The notes: generated from the letters alone by a model not told the origin. DNA of 12,722 nucleotides from a bacterium (GCA_024224995.1 JAAENB010000580.1:1-12722), one strand, 5' to 3'. Positions 1 to 7,325 are shown, counted from the stretch's first letter. Made by a program: numbers and translations.

Positions 1-244
1 CAGCCCCTTCGGGAATTTTAAATATCAACTCAAACTCCGAAACTGTTTTGTCAAAGTACTCCTCACGGGAAGCGCCATATTCTTTTTGAATAAACGCTGC
101 CCTGTTATTCCGGAATGTTTCAAGATCAGCTCCCGAAACATCTCCCTCAAGCAAACATTCCCTTACAATTATAAGATCCCCATCTATACGATCAACAGGA
201 AACTGCTCTTTTAGAGCGTCACCGTTTAAAATATGATATTTCAT
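1..244 (-). CDS. DUF1835-type protein, N-terminal part only
   Basis: An open frame starts at the ATG at 244-242 and continues off the left edge, so only the first 81 residues are visible. It begins MKYHILNGDALKEQF and contains GDLIIVRECLLEGDVSG. The H-I-L-N-G-D start, the D-x-I-I-V-R-E-C-L-x-E-G motif, and the later REEYFDKTVSEFE stretch match my memory of the DUF1835 family, whose biochemical function is not known to me. No signal peptide is visible, so it is probably cytoplasmic. It is divergent from the lipoprotein operon. The upstream sequence has no strong Shine-Dalgarno; a TTGACA lies at 279-274 on this strand but lacks a convincing -10 partner. The family call rests on the N-terminus alone. 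Confidence 0.72.
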   Translation of the reverse strand, partial: MKYHILNGDALKEQFPVDRIDGDLIIVRECLLEGDVSGADLETFRNNRAAFIQKEYGASREEYFDKTVSEFELIFKIPEGA

Positions 245-347
245 ATTATTTATCGGAATTATTCGTTTGTAATTGTCAAGCCACAGTTCCCGGTAACTGC
301 TCAAATATCGGGGGGACAGCCTGTTGTGACAGCACCCCAAATAACTG

Positions 348-367
348 AACACAATTCAATTTGTGTT
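348..367. repeat. Inverted repeat, possible operator
   Basis: Arms AACACAA (348-354) and TTGTGTT (361-367) are exact reverse complements around a 6-nt spacer. It lies about 40 bp upstream of the -35 box of the lipoprotein promoter, a position suited to an activator site. No regulator can be named from the sequence. Confidence 0.4.
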
Positions 368-370
368 TAA

Positions 371-382
371 GACATTAATGTC
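371..382. repeat. 12-bp perfect palindrome, possible operator
   Basis: GACATTAATGTC is its own reverse complement. It sits 3 bp after the inverted repeat at 348-367 and 22 bp before the -35 box at 405. A regulator-binding role is inferred from position only. Confidence 0.35.
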
Positions 383-404
383 AGGAATTATTTTTATACA
401 AAAA

Positions 405-433
405 TTGACCATTTGAAGATAAATCATTATATT
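405..433 (+). promoter_or_regulatory. Sigma70-like promoter of the lipoprotein operon
   Basis: TTGACC (405-410) and TATATT (428-433) are separated by exactly 17 bp. The expected start of transcription is near 440, which leaves a leader of about 40 nt before the ATG at 480. The same -10 and spacing recur in the promoter at 10550-10578. Confidence 0.65.
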
Positions 434-438
434 TAGAT

Positions 439-463
439 AAAAGCCCAACCAGGCGGGTTTTTT
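439..463 (+). promoter_or_regulatory. Leader hairpin with U-run before the lipoprotein ribosome binding site
   Basis: AAAAGCCC (439-446) can pair with GGGTTTTT (455-462), including one G-U pair, around an 8-nt loop. The 3' arm is part of a run of six T. It would be the first structure in the mRNA and ends 5 nt before the AAGGAG at 468-473. It may be a 5'-protecting stem, a weak attenuator, or a terminator for upstream read-through. The stem has only three G-C pairs. Confidence 0.35.
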
Positions 464-479
464 CAAGAAGGAGATTATC

Positions 480-3400
480 ATGAATAAGCAAAAATATTTT
501 ATTAAACTTTTTATCAGACTGATTATTCCGGCCATTATACTCATACCTTTCACGCTGTCATTAGTATCATGTAATGGTGCCATAAGCAGCTATTCAGAAA
601 AACGAAAGAAGTATATTGATGATAAAGAAGAGTACGCCAGAACTCATTGCCAAATAGGCGGATCAGTAACAGGCCTGGCAAGCGGGCCCCTTCTCCTTAA
701 AAACGAATTAACGAATGAAACCATAGAGATTAACTCAAATGGAGATTTTCTTTTCCCCGATGAAGTTCATGAATATGATATAACAGTAAAAACAAACCCC
801 GCGCAGCAGGTTTGCACTGTCGCAAATGGCAGCGGAAAAATAGAAAATAGCACAGGCCAAAACATGACCGCTATTGCTGTTACCTGTTACAATGATGAAG
901 ACCCCGAAGTTACGGGACTTGCCGGACAGCCCTCGGGATTAACAAACACCAACAGCATTGACGTTTCAGTAAGCGGGAACAACCTGGTTTACTATTCCTA
1001 TAAAATTTACCACAGTGATGACGAAGCTGCGGCCCTGTGGTCCGGAAGGGTTCCGGGCGCGTCCAATATTCTACTCAGTTCCGCCTTCTTTAATAAAGAC
1101 GGGTTGTATACCTTAAAAGTAAGAGGGATCAATGCCGCGGACAGGTGGCAGGACGAAGCCGGATCCTTTACTGTTTCATGGGCGCTCGACACCACAATCG
1201 CTTCAGTGGAAGAAATGGGTCTTGTGAGCGGAACCTCTGCCGACACCAACCTGGAAAAATACCTCTCATTAGATACGGGCATAGATGCCGGTGACGGTTC
1301 TTCAATAATAAACAATGACGGAACGTCAATCAACAGTACAGGCGAACTGCATATTTCAACAGGCAGCAATGCCGGAGATATTCAATATTGCAGGTATTTA
1401 ATCGTAACTGACGCGGATAAAGCAGTATACCCCGGAGGAGGCAACTGGTCCTCAGCGATAGCGTTAACTGCCGGCGGTACCAATATTCCGGCTCCCGCAA
1501 TCGCCCAAGACGGTGTATACGGTATCTATATTGTACTGGGAGACAGTGCCGGAAACTGGCAGTGCTCACCGGTAACGAATTCCGATTGCCGCAGCGAAGC
1601 TTTATACAGAAAATTTGAAGTAGACGCAACCGCCCCGGTACTGGCACTGTCAAACTCCGATATGCAAATAAGCGGCCTGCCGCCGCTCTTAAGTCCCGAC
1701 ACATCCGTAAATATTTCTCTTTCTTCTCTTACGGACGGTGACGGAAAACCGCTTCAAACAGGGGGAACAGCTATTGCCTCATACTCATATTCCCTGGACA
1801 GCGGAAGCTGGTCAACCGACGTTAGCGATTTTGCCGCTGCCATTAGCGAAAGCGGCTTATCCGCTGCGAGCCACACCCTGGAAATAAAAATTAAAGACAA
1901 AACGGGCAATGAATCCGCGCCCTATTCATATACCTGGGACATAAATACCGACGCCGTTATCGCCCAATTCGACAGCGGCCTGCCCGGCGCGGTAAGCGAT
2001 TCTGCTGCTGGCATTGAAGGGGTAATACAAATAAGTGCTCCCGGTGTTTATGACGAAGTCTATAAATGGAACATGACAGCAGGAAACTCCTGTTCAACAG
2101 ACCTGGACTCCTATACCGAAATAATTGACAGTCCCGCAAATACGGGATTTACCCCGGTGCTTGCCGCCAATACCCAGCAAACATATTCAATTTGTGTTGT
2201 GGCAAAAGACATTTCCGGAAATTTTAACAGCTCTGTAACTCCTGCCGAGGGAGATATAACAAAATACACATTCCTTGGCGATACAAAAGCCCCGGAAGGA
2301 AACTCCCTTAGCGTTACGGGCGGCGCAATGCCCGTTTCCGGTTCTTTTGTGAACATTAGCCAGTCGGCAAACATCATAAGCGCCGGCAGCACTTCCGATA
2401 TAACCCTCACAGGATCCGATGTTGGATCAAATTTCGTGAATTATAAATACCGTGTGAGCAACGACGGCGGTTCAACATGGTCCGCGACGTATAACAACAG
2501 CGGCAGCGGCTATTCCATGAGTACCCCAATGAACCTGACGGCCGCGGACATGCCGGCGACCGGTGAGTACACCCTGGTAATCCAGGTTGTTGCGGAAGAT
2601 GAAGCAGGCAACTGGGGAGACTTTGGAACAAGCGCCCAGGTTAAAGAATTAAACTACCTGGTAGACCAGACCGCTCCGGAACATCCCGCCGCTATCGCTT
2701 TTGGCGGTGACGGGATCGCCGATCCCGCGGACCTGGGGGGTGCCGGAGCCGGAACCGCGCGCTATACAAACCCGAATAACAGTGAATCAATATGGGCCTA
2801 CAACATTGGTAAAGTCGATTTCGATAAAAACCTCACCGTGGAATACACAAGACCGGCGTCATGGGGCTCCGGGGATACCACCACTGTTGAGATTAACCTT
2901 GCCGCAAGCTCTAATTATCTGTATAATAGCGGTTCTCCTACCGGTGACACTCCTGCTGTTGTGAAGACCCAATCCATTGCCGGTTCCTCAAGCAGCTGCA
3001 CGTTTTCCAATGTTGATGAAGATGGGGTGAGCTATTATATTCAGCTCAGAGTTCAAGACCAGGCAGGCAACTGGAGTGAGTATACCTATACCAACAATGA
3101 AGATCATTATGATGATGCTCATAATATTGAATCCGTTGGACTCATCAGGCTCATCATTAAAGACGCGTCAAACGGAAATCCAATAAACGGGCTCTACGTT
3201 AGCCTGTATAATATCAACGACCCGGCCGTTCCCACAAATATTATTTGTACCGGCGGTGTCTTTGGAGACGGTGTGGTTCAGGCCCTGTGCAGAAAAGGGG
3301 ACAACATATTCACCGGGAAAGTGGAAGACCTCACCTCGTACGGCTATGCCGCTTTAACGGACTGGGAACCCGCGGCAAAAAACAATGTATCGGCCCGGCC

Positions 3401-4298
3401 CGGTGAACTTATTGAATATTCAATGTTCCTTACCTCCACAAGCATCGGCAGCAATGTAAATTCCCTTACGGGAGCAGTTGTGGACGCCAATGACGGAAAC
3501 GGAATAACCAATGCCACAGTCCAATTGATTAAATGGGACAATTCCATTGCCGCCCAGGCAACTCCGGCAACCGATAGTTTTGAGTTTAACGATATTCCTT
3601 CAGGTACCTATTCTATCAAAGTTACAAAAGAAGGATATTTCGATCTCTTAATTGACAACGTTTTCCTTAATGGCGACTCCAATCCCGACATCAATTTCGG
3701 CAGGCTTGCCATGTGCGGCGTTCTCACGGAACCGCATATCCGTGTTGTTGTTCAATGGGGATCAAGCCCGCAAGACCTGGACCTTCATATGGTGGGACCA
3801 AGCAACCAAACGGTTAATTCAGACGGCGATCCTTCTGACCGCTTCCATATCTATTGGAGCGAGAAAAACTTTAATGAAAATTTGAGCACCGGCTACTACC
3901 CCGGCGGCGGCGGAGATACCAAAGGAACCAGCACTACCGCCAGCCTCGTACAGGATGATACTTCCGGTTTCGGCCCTGAGGCGATTAACATCTATGGCCT
4001 GGACGGCGGCTACGCCTATGGAAAATACAATTACTCAATTTTCCATTGGACCGATTATAATTCCACCCCTGAGTGGAACCAGAATTTTCCTATTACCGCC
4101 CGGATATTCGACAGCCAGGGACTGGTTCTTGAAGTATCACTTCCCGATGGTGCCGGAGCCAATGACACATGGAGAATGTTTGAAATTGACGTCCAGGGAC
4201 CGGGTAGAGACAACCGGGTAATCAATGTTGTAAACCAATTTGTAGACCGAAATGGAAATTATTCGTCAAAAAGCGCAAGCGATGGAATGGATTGGTAG
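480..4298 (+). CDS. Large Ig-repeat lipoprotein with YfaP-like C-terminal domain
   Basis: A 1272-residue protein with AAGGAG 6 nt before the ATG. A basic start and hydrophobic stretch lead to the lipobox L28-V-S-C31, so a lipid-anchored envelope protein is expected. Residues about 57-136 form a small domain seen in many exported proteins, with GSVTGL, a TVKTNPAQQVCTV stretch and a closing AVTC. About six Ig-like modules follow; several end in a D-x-x-G-N-W/F/E signature (D355, D473, D577, D707, D860). Residues 886-985 and 994-1075 resemble carboxypeptidase-regulatory/Cna-B folds. The C-terminus (about 1085-1240) has W-x(6)-DLDLH (D1099-H1103), SGFGPEAI and Y-N-Y-S-I-F-H-W, like the YfaP/DUF2135 domain. 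Surface scaffold or adhesin is inferred; the ligand is unknown. Its stop codon overlaps the next gene's ribosome binding site. Confidence 0.85.
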   Translation: MNKQKYFIKLFIRLIIPAIILIPFTLSLVSCNGAISSYSEKRKKYIDDKEEYARTHCQIGGSVTGLASGPLLLKNELTNETIEINSNGDFLFPDEVHEYDITVKTNPAQQVCTVANGSGKIENSTGQNMTAIAVTCYNDEDPEVTGLAGQPSGLTNTNSIDVSVSGNNLVYYSYKIYHSDDEAAALWSGRVPGASNILLSSAFFNKDGLYTLKVRGINAADRWQDEAGSFTVSWALDTTIASVEEMGLVSGTSADTNLEKYLSLDTGIDAGDGSSIINNDGTSINSTGELHISTGSNAGDIQYCRYLIVTDADKAVYPGGGNWSSAIALTAGGTNIPAPAIAQDGVYGIYIVLGDSAGNWQCSPVTNSDCRSEALYRKFEVDATAPVLALSNSDMQISGLPPLLSPDTSVNISLSSLTDGDGKPLQTGGTAIASYSYSLDSGSWSTDVSDFAAAISESGLSAASHTLEIKIKDKTGNESAPYSYTWDINTDAVIAQFDSGLPGAVSDSAAGIEGVIQISAPGVYDEVYKWNMTAGNSCSTDLDSYTEIIDSPANTGFTPVLAANTQQTYSICVVAKDISGNFNSSVTPAEGDITKYTFLGDTKAPEGNSLSVTGGAMPVSGSFVNISQSANIISAGSTSDITLTGSDVGSNFVNYKYRVSNDGGSTWSATYNNSGSGYSMSTPMNLTAADMPATGEYTLVIQVVAEDEAGNWGDFGTSAQVKELNYLVDQTAPEHPAAIAFGGDGIADPADLGGAGAGTARYTNPNNSESIWAYNIGKVDFDKNLTVEYTRPASWGSGDTTTVEINLAASSNYLYNSGSPTGDTPAVVKTQSIAGSSSSCTFSNVDEDGVSYYIQLRVQDQAGNWSEYTYTNNEDHYDDAHNIESVGLIRLIIKDASNGNPINGLYVSLYNINDPAVPTNIICTGGVFGDGVVQALCRKGDNIFTGKVEDLTSYGYAALTDWEPAAKNNVSARPGELIEYSMFLTSTSIGSNVNSLTGAVVDANDGNGITNATVQLIKWDNSIAAQATPATDSFEFNDIPSGTYSIKVTKEGYFDLLIDNVFLNGDSNPDINFGRLAMCGVLTEPHIRVVVQWGSSPQDLDLHMVGPSNQTVNSDGDPSDRFHIYWSEKNFNENLSTGYYPGGGGDTKGTSTTASLVQDDTSGFGPEAINIYGLDGGYAYGKYNYSIFHWTDYNSTPEWNQNFPITARIFDSQGLVLEVSLPDGAGANDTWRMFEIDVQGPGRDNRVINVVNQFVDRNGNYSSKSASDGMDW

Positions 4299-4302
4299 GA
4301 GG
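4297..4302 (+). promoter_or_regulatory. Ribosome binding site overlapping the lipoprotein stop codon
   Basis: AGGAGG begins on the second base of the TAG stop (4296-4298) and lies 6 nt before the ATG at 4309. It sets the start of the barrel gene at 4309 rather than at an in-frame ATG 57 bp upstream inside the lipoprotein gene. It also implies translational coupling. Confidence 0.85.
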
Positions 4303-4308
4303 AATCAC

Positions 4309-4947
4309 ATGAAACGTATAACAATCAACCGTTACAGTATACCGGCCCTATTATGTGCCGCAGCGTTAATTCTTTGTTTTGCGAATGCCTCGTTGGCAGC
4401 GCCCGGTGACAAAGCCCGTAGTCTTACAAAAAGTACTTCCCTTAAGGAAAAAAAGGAAAAGGAAAAAAATAAAGAAAAGAATAAAAAAAAGAACTGGTCA
4501 GTGGGCATTGGCGCCGGGTATTTTCAGCCGCTTCTTGAGCTTGGCAATACAATGGATCCTTCCTTTATCGCTGTTCAGGTTTTTGGACAGTACGACCTGC
4601 TGCCCTGGCTCGGCATCAGGATGGATGCCGGTTTTGTTAACTTAAAAGATAAACAATTCGACGGTTCCATGAAAATAACAAGCCTTACTGCCAATTCGGT
4701 TTTTATGCTTCCCATTGGCATGGGAGTGGAAATCCACCCCTTTGTTGGGGTGGGTGTTTCCGGGATCTTTTCGGAATTCATGGGAGAAAGCGACTCATCA
4801 GTCGATTTCACCATGGTTGGCGGGCTGCACGTGGTAAAAAAATTCAATTCTATTACCATTGGCGCGGGCTGCCGGTATATTCATTTCCTTGAAACAAGCA
4901 ACGGCAGCGGAGTTGAGCCCGTTCTATTCGCGGCCCTGCGGTTTTAA
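4309..4947 (+). CDS. Small outer-membrane beta-barrel protein
   Basis: A 212-residue protein. The N-terminus MKRITINRY is followed by a hydrophobic core and a signal peptidase I site at about A30 (NASLA|APGD). Residues 46-62 are a run of almost only Lys, Glu and Asn. From N62 on, alternating hydrophobic/polar strands rich in Gly and aromatics (GIGAGYF, LGIRMDAGFV, PFVGVGVSGIF, TIGAGCRYIHF) run to a terminal Phe (VLFAALRF), as expected for a BAM-inserted barrel. The length suits an eight-stranded barrel of the OmpA/OmpW/Opr type. Its ribosome binding site overlaps the upstream lipoprotein stop, so the two are probably made together, and a terminator follows 7 nt after the stop. Porin, anchor or partner of the lipoprotein are all possible. 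Confidence 0.8.
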   Translation: MKRITINRYSIPALLCAAALILCFANASLAAPGDKARSLTKSTSLKEKKEKEKNKEKNKKKNWSVGIGAGYFQPLLELGNTMDPSFIAVQVFGQYDLLPWLGIRMDAGFVNLKDKQFDGSMKITSLTANSVFMLPIGMGVEIHPFVGVGVSGIFSEFMGESDSSVDFTMVGGLHVVKKFNSITIGAGCRYIHFLETSNGSGVEPVLFAALRF

Positions 4948-4954
4948 GCAAGCC

Positions 4955-4976
4955 GGGGCTCAGATGAGCCCCTTTT
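4955..4976 (+). terminator. Rho-independent terminator of the lipoprotein/barrel operon
   Basis: GGGGCTC (4955-4961) pairs perfectly with GAGCCCC (4966-4972) around the loop AGAT and is followed by TTTT. It begins 7 nt after the barrel gene's stop codon. Confidence 0.9.
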
Positions 4977-5031
4977 CCTCTATCATATACTAAAAAAAAA
5001 TAAATTCCCGCTTGATTTCTACTCCAAAGAG

Positions 5032-5060
5032 TTGTAAGCTGAATATGTGTGGCATATCTT
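5032..5060 (+). promoter_or_regulatory. Possible promoter of the pentapeptide-repeat gene
   Basis: TTGTAA (5032-5037) and TATCTT (5055-5060) with a 17-bp spacer, each 4 of 6 against consensus. A promoter is required here, because a strong terminator precedes it and the gene starts at 5088. TTGATT at 5012-5017 is an alternative -35 with a poorer -10. An A9 run lies at 4992-5000. Confidence 0.3.
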
Positions 5061-5075
5061 GAGAAATATATAACC

Positions 5076-5080
5076 AGGGG
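5076..5080 (+). promoter_or_regulatory. Ribosome binding site deciding the pentapeptide-protein start
   Basis: AGGGG lies 7 nt before the ATG at 5088. An in-frame GTG at 5049 would give 13 extra residues without a visible ribosome binding site and would bury the signal peptide, so 5088 is preferred. Confidence 0.75.
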
Positions 5081-5087
5081 TATTATA

Positions 5088-6227
5088 ATGAATAGTAAAC
5101 ATACAATTGTCCTGACCGCTCTTGTTATGACGGTTTTATTTATCGGGAGCAGCGGATTTTCATTCGATAGAAAAGTCTATAAACGAGCCATGAATCTGGA
5201 CAAGGAACTCTCGGGGACCGATTTAACCAAAGCAAACTTCAACGATGCCAACCTGAGCCGGGCAAAACTCTATCATGCCAGATTAAATGGCGCCAATTTA
5301 TCAAAAGCCGATTTAAGCGGGGCAGACCTGTATAACGCGAACCTCACCGGGGCCAAACTGGTGGGAGCCGATGTCATTGGCGCAAACTTCAATAAAGCGA
5401 ACCTTAGCAATGCCGACCTCTCAGGAGCCGATTTTTACAAAACCGACCTCATTGGCGCGAAACTCATTGGCGCTAAAATGGTCAAAATAGACCTGAGTGA
5501 GGCCGACCTGGGCGGCGCAGACCTCAGTAAGGCCGATTGCAGCAACGCGAACTTTTATAAAGCAAACCTGTATAAAGCAACAATGAATAACACAAAATTC
5601 GTAAATGCCGACCTCATTGGCGCGAAATTCACCGAAGCCGAAATCAAAAAAGCAGATTTCACCAATGCCGACCTGTATAAAGCAAGCCTGGGAGATTCCA
5701 ACATGAGCAACTCGAAAATGGTCTCTGCCAATTTACGGCAGGCACGGATGTATAATGCTTCACTGTATAAAGCAAACCTGACCAAAGCCAGGCTCGACAG
5801 GAGCGATCTAACAGAGGCGAATCTCTTTAGAGCAAACCTGACCGAAGCAAGCCTCACCAGGGCAAGCATGGCTCAGGCCGATCTTAGCGGAGCCAACTTC
5901 ACAGAAGCAAACCTCACAAAAGCAAATTTTTCCAGGGCTAAAATGAGAAAGACCAATCTCAGCAGGGCCAACCTGAGCAATGCCGATTTTAACAATGCCA
6001 AGATGTACCGTGCCAACCTAAAAGAAGCACTTGTTACGGGAGCCTATTTCAAAGGAGCCGATCTCAGCAGTGCCAACCTCACCGGAGCCGATCTCACCGG
6101 GGCACGGCTGGATGGGGCAAAACTGGGTAATGCCAACTTTGACAAAGCAAAGGTGAGCAAAAAATACAAAAAATTTATAGGAAAAACAGATGCTAAAAAC
6201 ACCAAAACTATTGTTTGGGTTGATTAA
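5088..6227 (+). CDS. Exported pentapeptide-repeat protein, 63 tandem repeats
   Basis: A 379-residue protein with a Sec signal peptide (residues 1-25; core IVLTALVMTVLFIG, likely cut after GFS25). Residues 41-355 are 63 consecutive pentapeptides of the A(D/N)LxX type, written here from the central residue: LSGTD, LTKAN, FNDAN and so on. The register never breaks; the central residue is Leu, Phe, Met, Val, Ile or Cys, and Ala fills the small position in about 55 repeats. Four repeats make one coil of a right-handed quadrilateral beta-helix, so nearly 16 coils are predicted. A 24-residue basic tail ending TIVWVD follows. Topoisomerase-protecting Qnr/MfpA relatives are cytoplasmic, so this exported form is more likely a structural or binding solenoid of the periplasm or surface. 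Its stop directly abuts the stop of the convergent MauE-like gene. Confidence 0.88.
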   Translation: MNSKHTIVLTALVMTVLFIGSSGFSFDRKVYKRAMNLDKELSGTDLTKANFNDANLSRAKLYHARLNGANLSKADLSGADLYNANLTGAKLVGADVIGANFNKANLSNADLSGADFYKTDLIGAKLIGAKMVKIDLSEADLGGADLSKADCSNANFYKANLYKATMNNTKFVNADLIGAKFTEAEIKKADFTNADLYKASLGDSNMSNSKMVSANLRQARMYNASLYKANLTKARLDRSDLTEANLFRANLTEASLTRASMAQADLSGANFTEANLTKANFSRAKMRKTNLSRANLSNADFNNAKMYRANLKEALVTGAYFKGADLSSANLTGADLTGARLDGAKLGNANFDKAKVSKKYKKFIGKTDAKNTKTIVWVD

Positions 6228-6716
6228 CTAATCCTTGAACAATGAGTCAAGAGACAAAAATTGCCGCCCGGGCAGGAAAATCACGAAGAGGACAATGAGC
6301 ATTACCAGATCACGAATTACCAGGGTAATACTTACATTCTCGTTGATCCCAATCCCCATCCTGCTCAATTCAAAACAGCCGCAGTCAAAAGTCTCGCCCC
6401 GGGCCACATTTATGGCAATAAAAACCGTAAACATACCCATAAGCAGAATAGAAAGAAAGGCGGAAGCCCTGGTCTTATAGCCCGCTATTAGAAAAAGACC
6501 AAGGATCATTTCCAAAAAGGGAAGCACAATAGCCGGGTACGCTGCCCAGGAAACAGGAATAATTTTATACATCACAATAATATTATAAAAAGCCCCTGTA
6601 TCAAGGGCTTTAAAAAAGCCGGAATATATAAAAAGCAGGCCCATAAGAATACGCAGCCCAAAAGCGGTATAAACCCAGCCTTTACTATCAATTATCTTTT
6701 TTAAATCAAATCCCAT
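6228..6716 (-). CDS. MauE/DoxX-like membrane protein with CGC motif
   Basis: A 162-residue integral membrane protein with four likely transmembrane helices (about residues 16-34, 57-79, 84-104 and 129-148). After the third helix comes F-D-C112-G-C114-F, and R135-D136 opens the last helix (VIRDLVMLIVLF); FDCGCF followed by an RD/RN helix is typical of the MauE/DoxX-like fold. MauE acts in disulfide formation during methylamine dehydrogenase maturation, and DoxX relatives take part in sulfur and quinone chemistry; which applies is unknown. It is the last gene of the minus-strand operon, 83 bp after the rhodanese. The ATG at 6716 has a modest AGGT about 7 nt upstream. No terminator follows, because its stop abuts the stop of the convergent gene. 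Confidence 0.78.
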   Translation of the reverse strand: MGFDLKKIIDSKGWVYTAFGLRILMGLLFIYSGFFKALDTGAFYNIIVMYKIIPVSWAAYPAIVLPFLEMILGLFLIAGYKTRASAFLSILLMGMFTVFIAINVARGETFDCGCFELSRMGIGINENVSITLVIRDLVMLIVLFVIFLPGRQFLSLDSLFKD

Positions 6717-6799
6717 TTAATTACCTGTTATAATAAGAAAGTTTAAAGTTTAAAGTTTTTTATCGCAGGAGCGGTTTTATTCTTAACCGATTACCTCCC
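6717..6799 (-). repeat. Spacer with tandem ACTTTAA units
   Basis: The gap between the rhodanese and MauE-like genes holds, on the minus strand, AACTTTAAACTTTAAACTTTC, three tandem copies of a 7-bp unit (about 6737-6757). No hairpin or convincing promoter is seen; a TATAAC box nearby would put the start of transcription on or past the ribosome binding site. Confidence 0.4.
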
Positions 6800-7306
6800 C
6801 TACTCCACATCGTAGCCCGCGTCTTCCCATGCGGGAAGTCCGTCTTTTATGATATAGATATGCCTGGAATATCCCTGGTCCTGGATCCTTTTAGCAAGGG
6901 TTTCCGAAGAACCGCAGGTCTCGGCATCACAATAGATAATCAGTTCCTTTGGGCCGTTAATAACCGAAAAATGCGCTTTTATCTTTTCAAACGAAAGAGA
7001 ATCGGGTTCGGAAGGAATATTAATAGCCCCTTTAATATGCAGATCCTTATAGTCAGGAAAATCCCTGGAATCGACGATTAAAGCCCCAAAGGAATCATAC
7101 TTAATCTTTGCTTCTTCCAGGGACAAAAAGATAATCTTTTTTCTCAACTCGCCGGCCTTGCTCACCACCACAAACCCTTTCGGATGAAAAAGGTTTACCA
7201 TTCCCCCAATAAGCACGGCAAGTAAAACAATATAAAACGAATCTTTAAACAGGGAAACCGTTTTTTTGAGCAGACCGTTTTGCGTGGAATTTTCAGTTCC
7301 GTTCAT
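6800..7306 (-). CDS. Membrane-anchored rhodanese-domain protein
   Basis: A 168-residue protein whose ATG at 7306 has AAAGGA 7 nt upstream. One hydrophobic helix (about residues 22-40, SFYIVLLAVLIGGMVNLF) should anchor it, with the C-terminal domain outside the cytoplasm. Residues about 60-168 are a rhodanese domain: FLSLEEAK, then VDSRDFPDYKDLHIKGAINIP, the catalytic-loop cysteine C126 in IIYCDAETCGSS with a second cysteine C131, and the closing DGLPAWEDAGYDVE. Rhodaneses move sulfane sulfur or act as thiol carriers; the donor and acceptor are unknown. It lies between a Cys-x-Cys metallophosphatase and a MauE-like protein, which supports an envelope sulfur/thiol role. A longer version from a TTG at 7375 would translate the palindrome and is rejected. 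Confidence 0.85.
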   Translation of the reverse strand: MNGTENSTQNGLLKKTVSLFKDSFYIVLLAVLIGGMVNLFHPKGFVVVSKAGELRKKIIFLSLEEAKIKYDSFGALIVDSRDFPDYKDLHIKGAINIPSEPDSLSFEKIKAHFSVINGPKELIIYCDAETCGSSETLAKRIQDQGYSRHIYIIKDGLPAWEDAGYDVE

Positions 7307-7313
7307 GAGTATA

Positions 7314-7319
7314 TCCTTT
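7314..7319 (-). promoter_or_regulatory. Ribosome binding site deciding the rhodanese start
   Basis: AAAGGA on the minus strand, 7 nt before the ATG at 7306. It lies only 6 nt past the edge of the palindrome, so a folded palindrome would leave it single-stranded. Confidence 0.75.
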
Positions 7320-7325
7320 ATGGAA

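Larger units (their letters stand above)
245..479. other. Divergent intergenic region
   Basis: A 235-bp AT-rich gap between the DUF1835-type gene (leftward) and the lipoprotein gene (rightward). It holds an inverted repeat at 348-367, a perfect 12-bp palindrome at 371-382, a sigma70-like promoter at 405-433 and a leader hairpin at 439-463, each listed separately. Two copies of GACAGC lie between about 310 and 335, flanked by short G and C runs, but they do not form a convincing stem. No small ORF with a ribosome binding site is seen. Confidence 0.7.

Noticed and set aside
245..279. Perfect TTGACA on the minus strand at 279-274 as promoter of the DUF1835-type gene
   Set aside because: No -10 of adequate quality at 16-18 bp; the only partial match would start transcription at the ATG.
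4252..4308. ATG start at 4252 for the barrel protein
   Set aside because: It would overlap the lipoprotein gene by 47 bp and displace the signal peptide; AGGAGG at 4297-4302 points to 4309.
5049..5087. GTG start at 5049 for the pentapeptide protein
   Set aside because: No ribosome binding site, and it would bury the signal peptide, whereas the ATG at 5088 has AGGGG 7 nt upstream.
5208..6152. DNA-level short repeats (GCCGACCTC, GCAAACCTG) as a CRISPR array or satellite
   Set aside because: The repetition follows a 15-bp coding period of pentapeptide repeats with codon variation, not exact repeats with spacers.
6251..6280. Minus-strand hairpin near CCCGGG followed by TTTTT, terminator-like
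   Set aside because: It lies inside the MauE-like coding region before the stop, and the stem is only about 4 bp.
6235..6491. Two overlapping rightward ORFs opposite the MauE-like gene
   Set aside because: They lie wholly antisense to a well-recognised gene, lack ribosome binding sites and show no protein features.
6717..6760. Promoter (TTTAAA, 17 bp, TATAAC) for the MauE-like gene
   Set aside because: Transcription would start at or past the ribosome binding site, and the -35 is poor.
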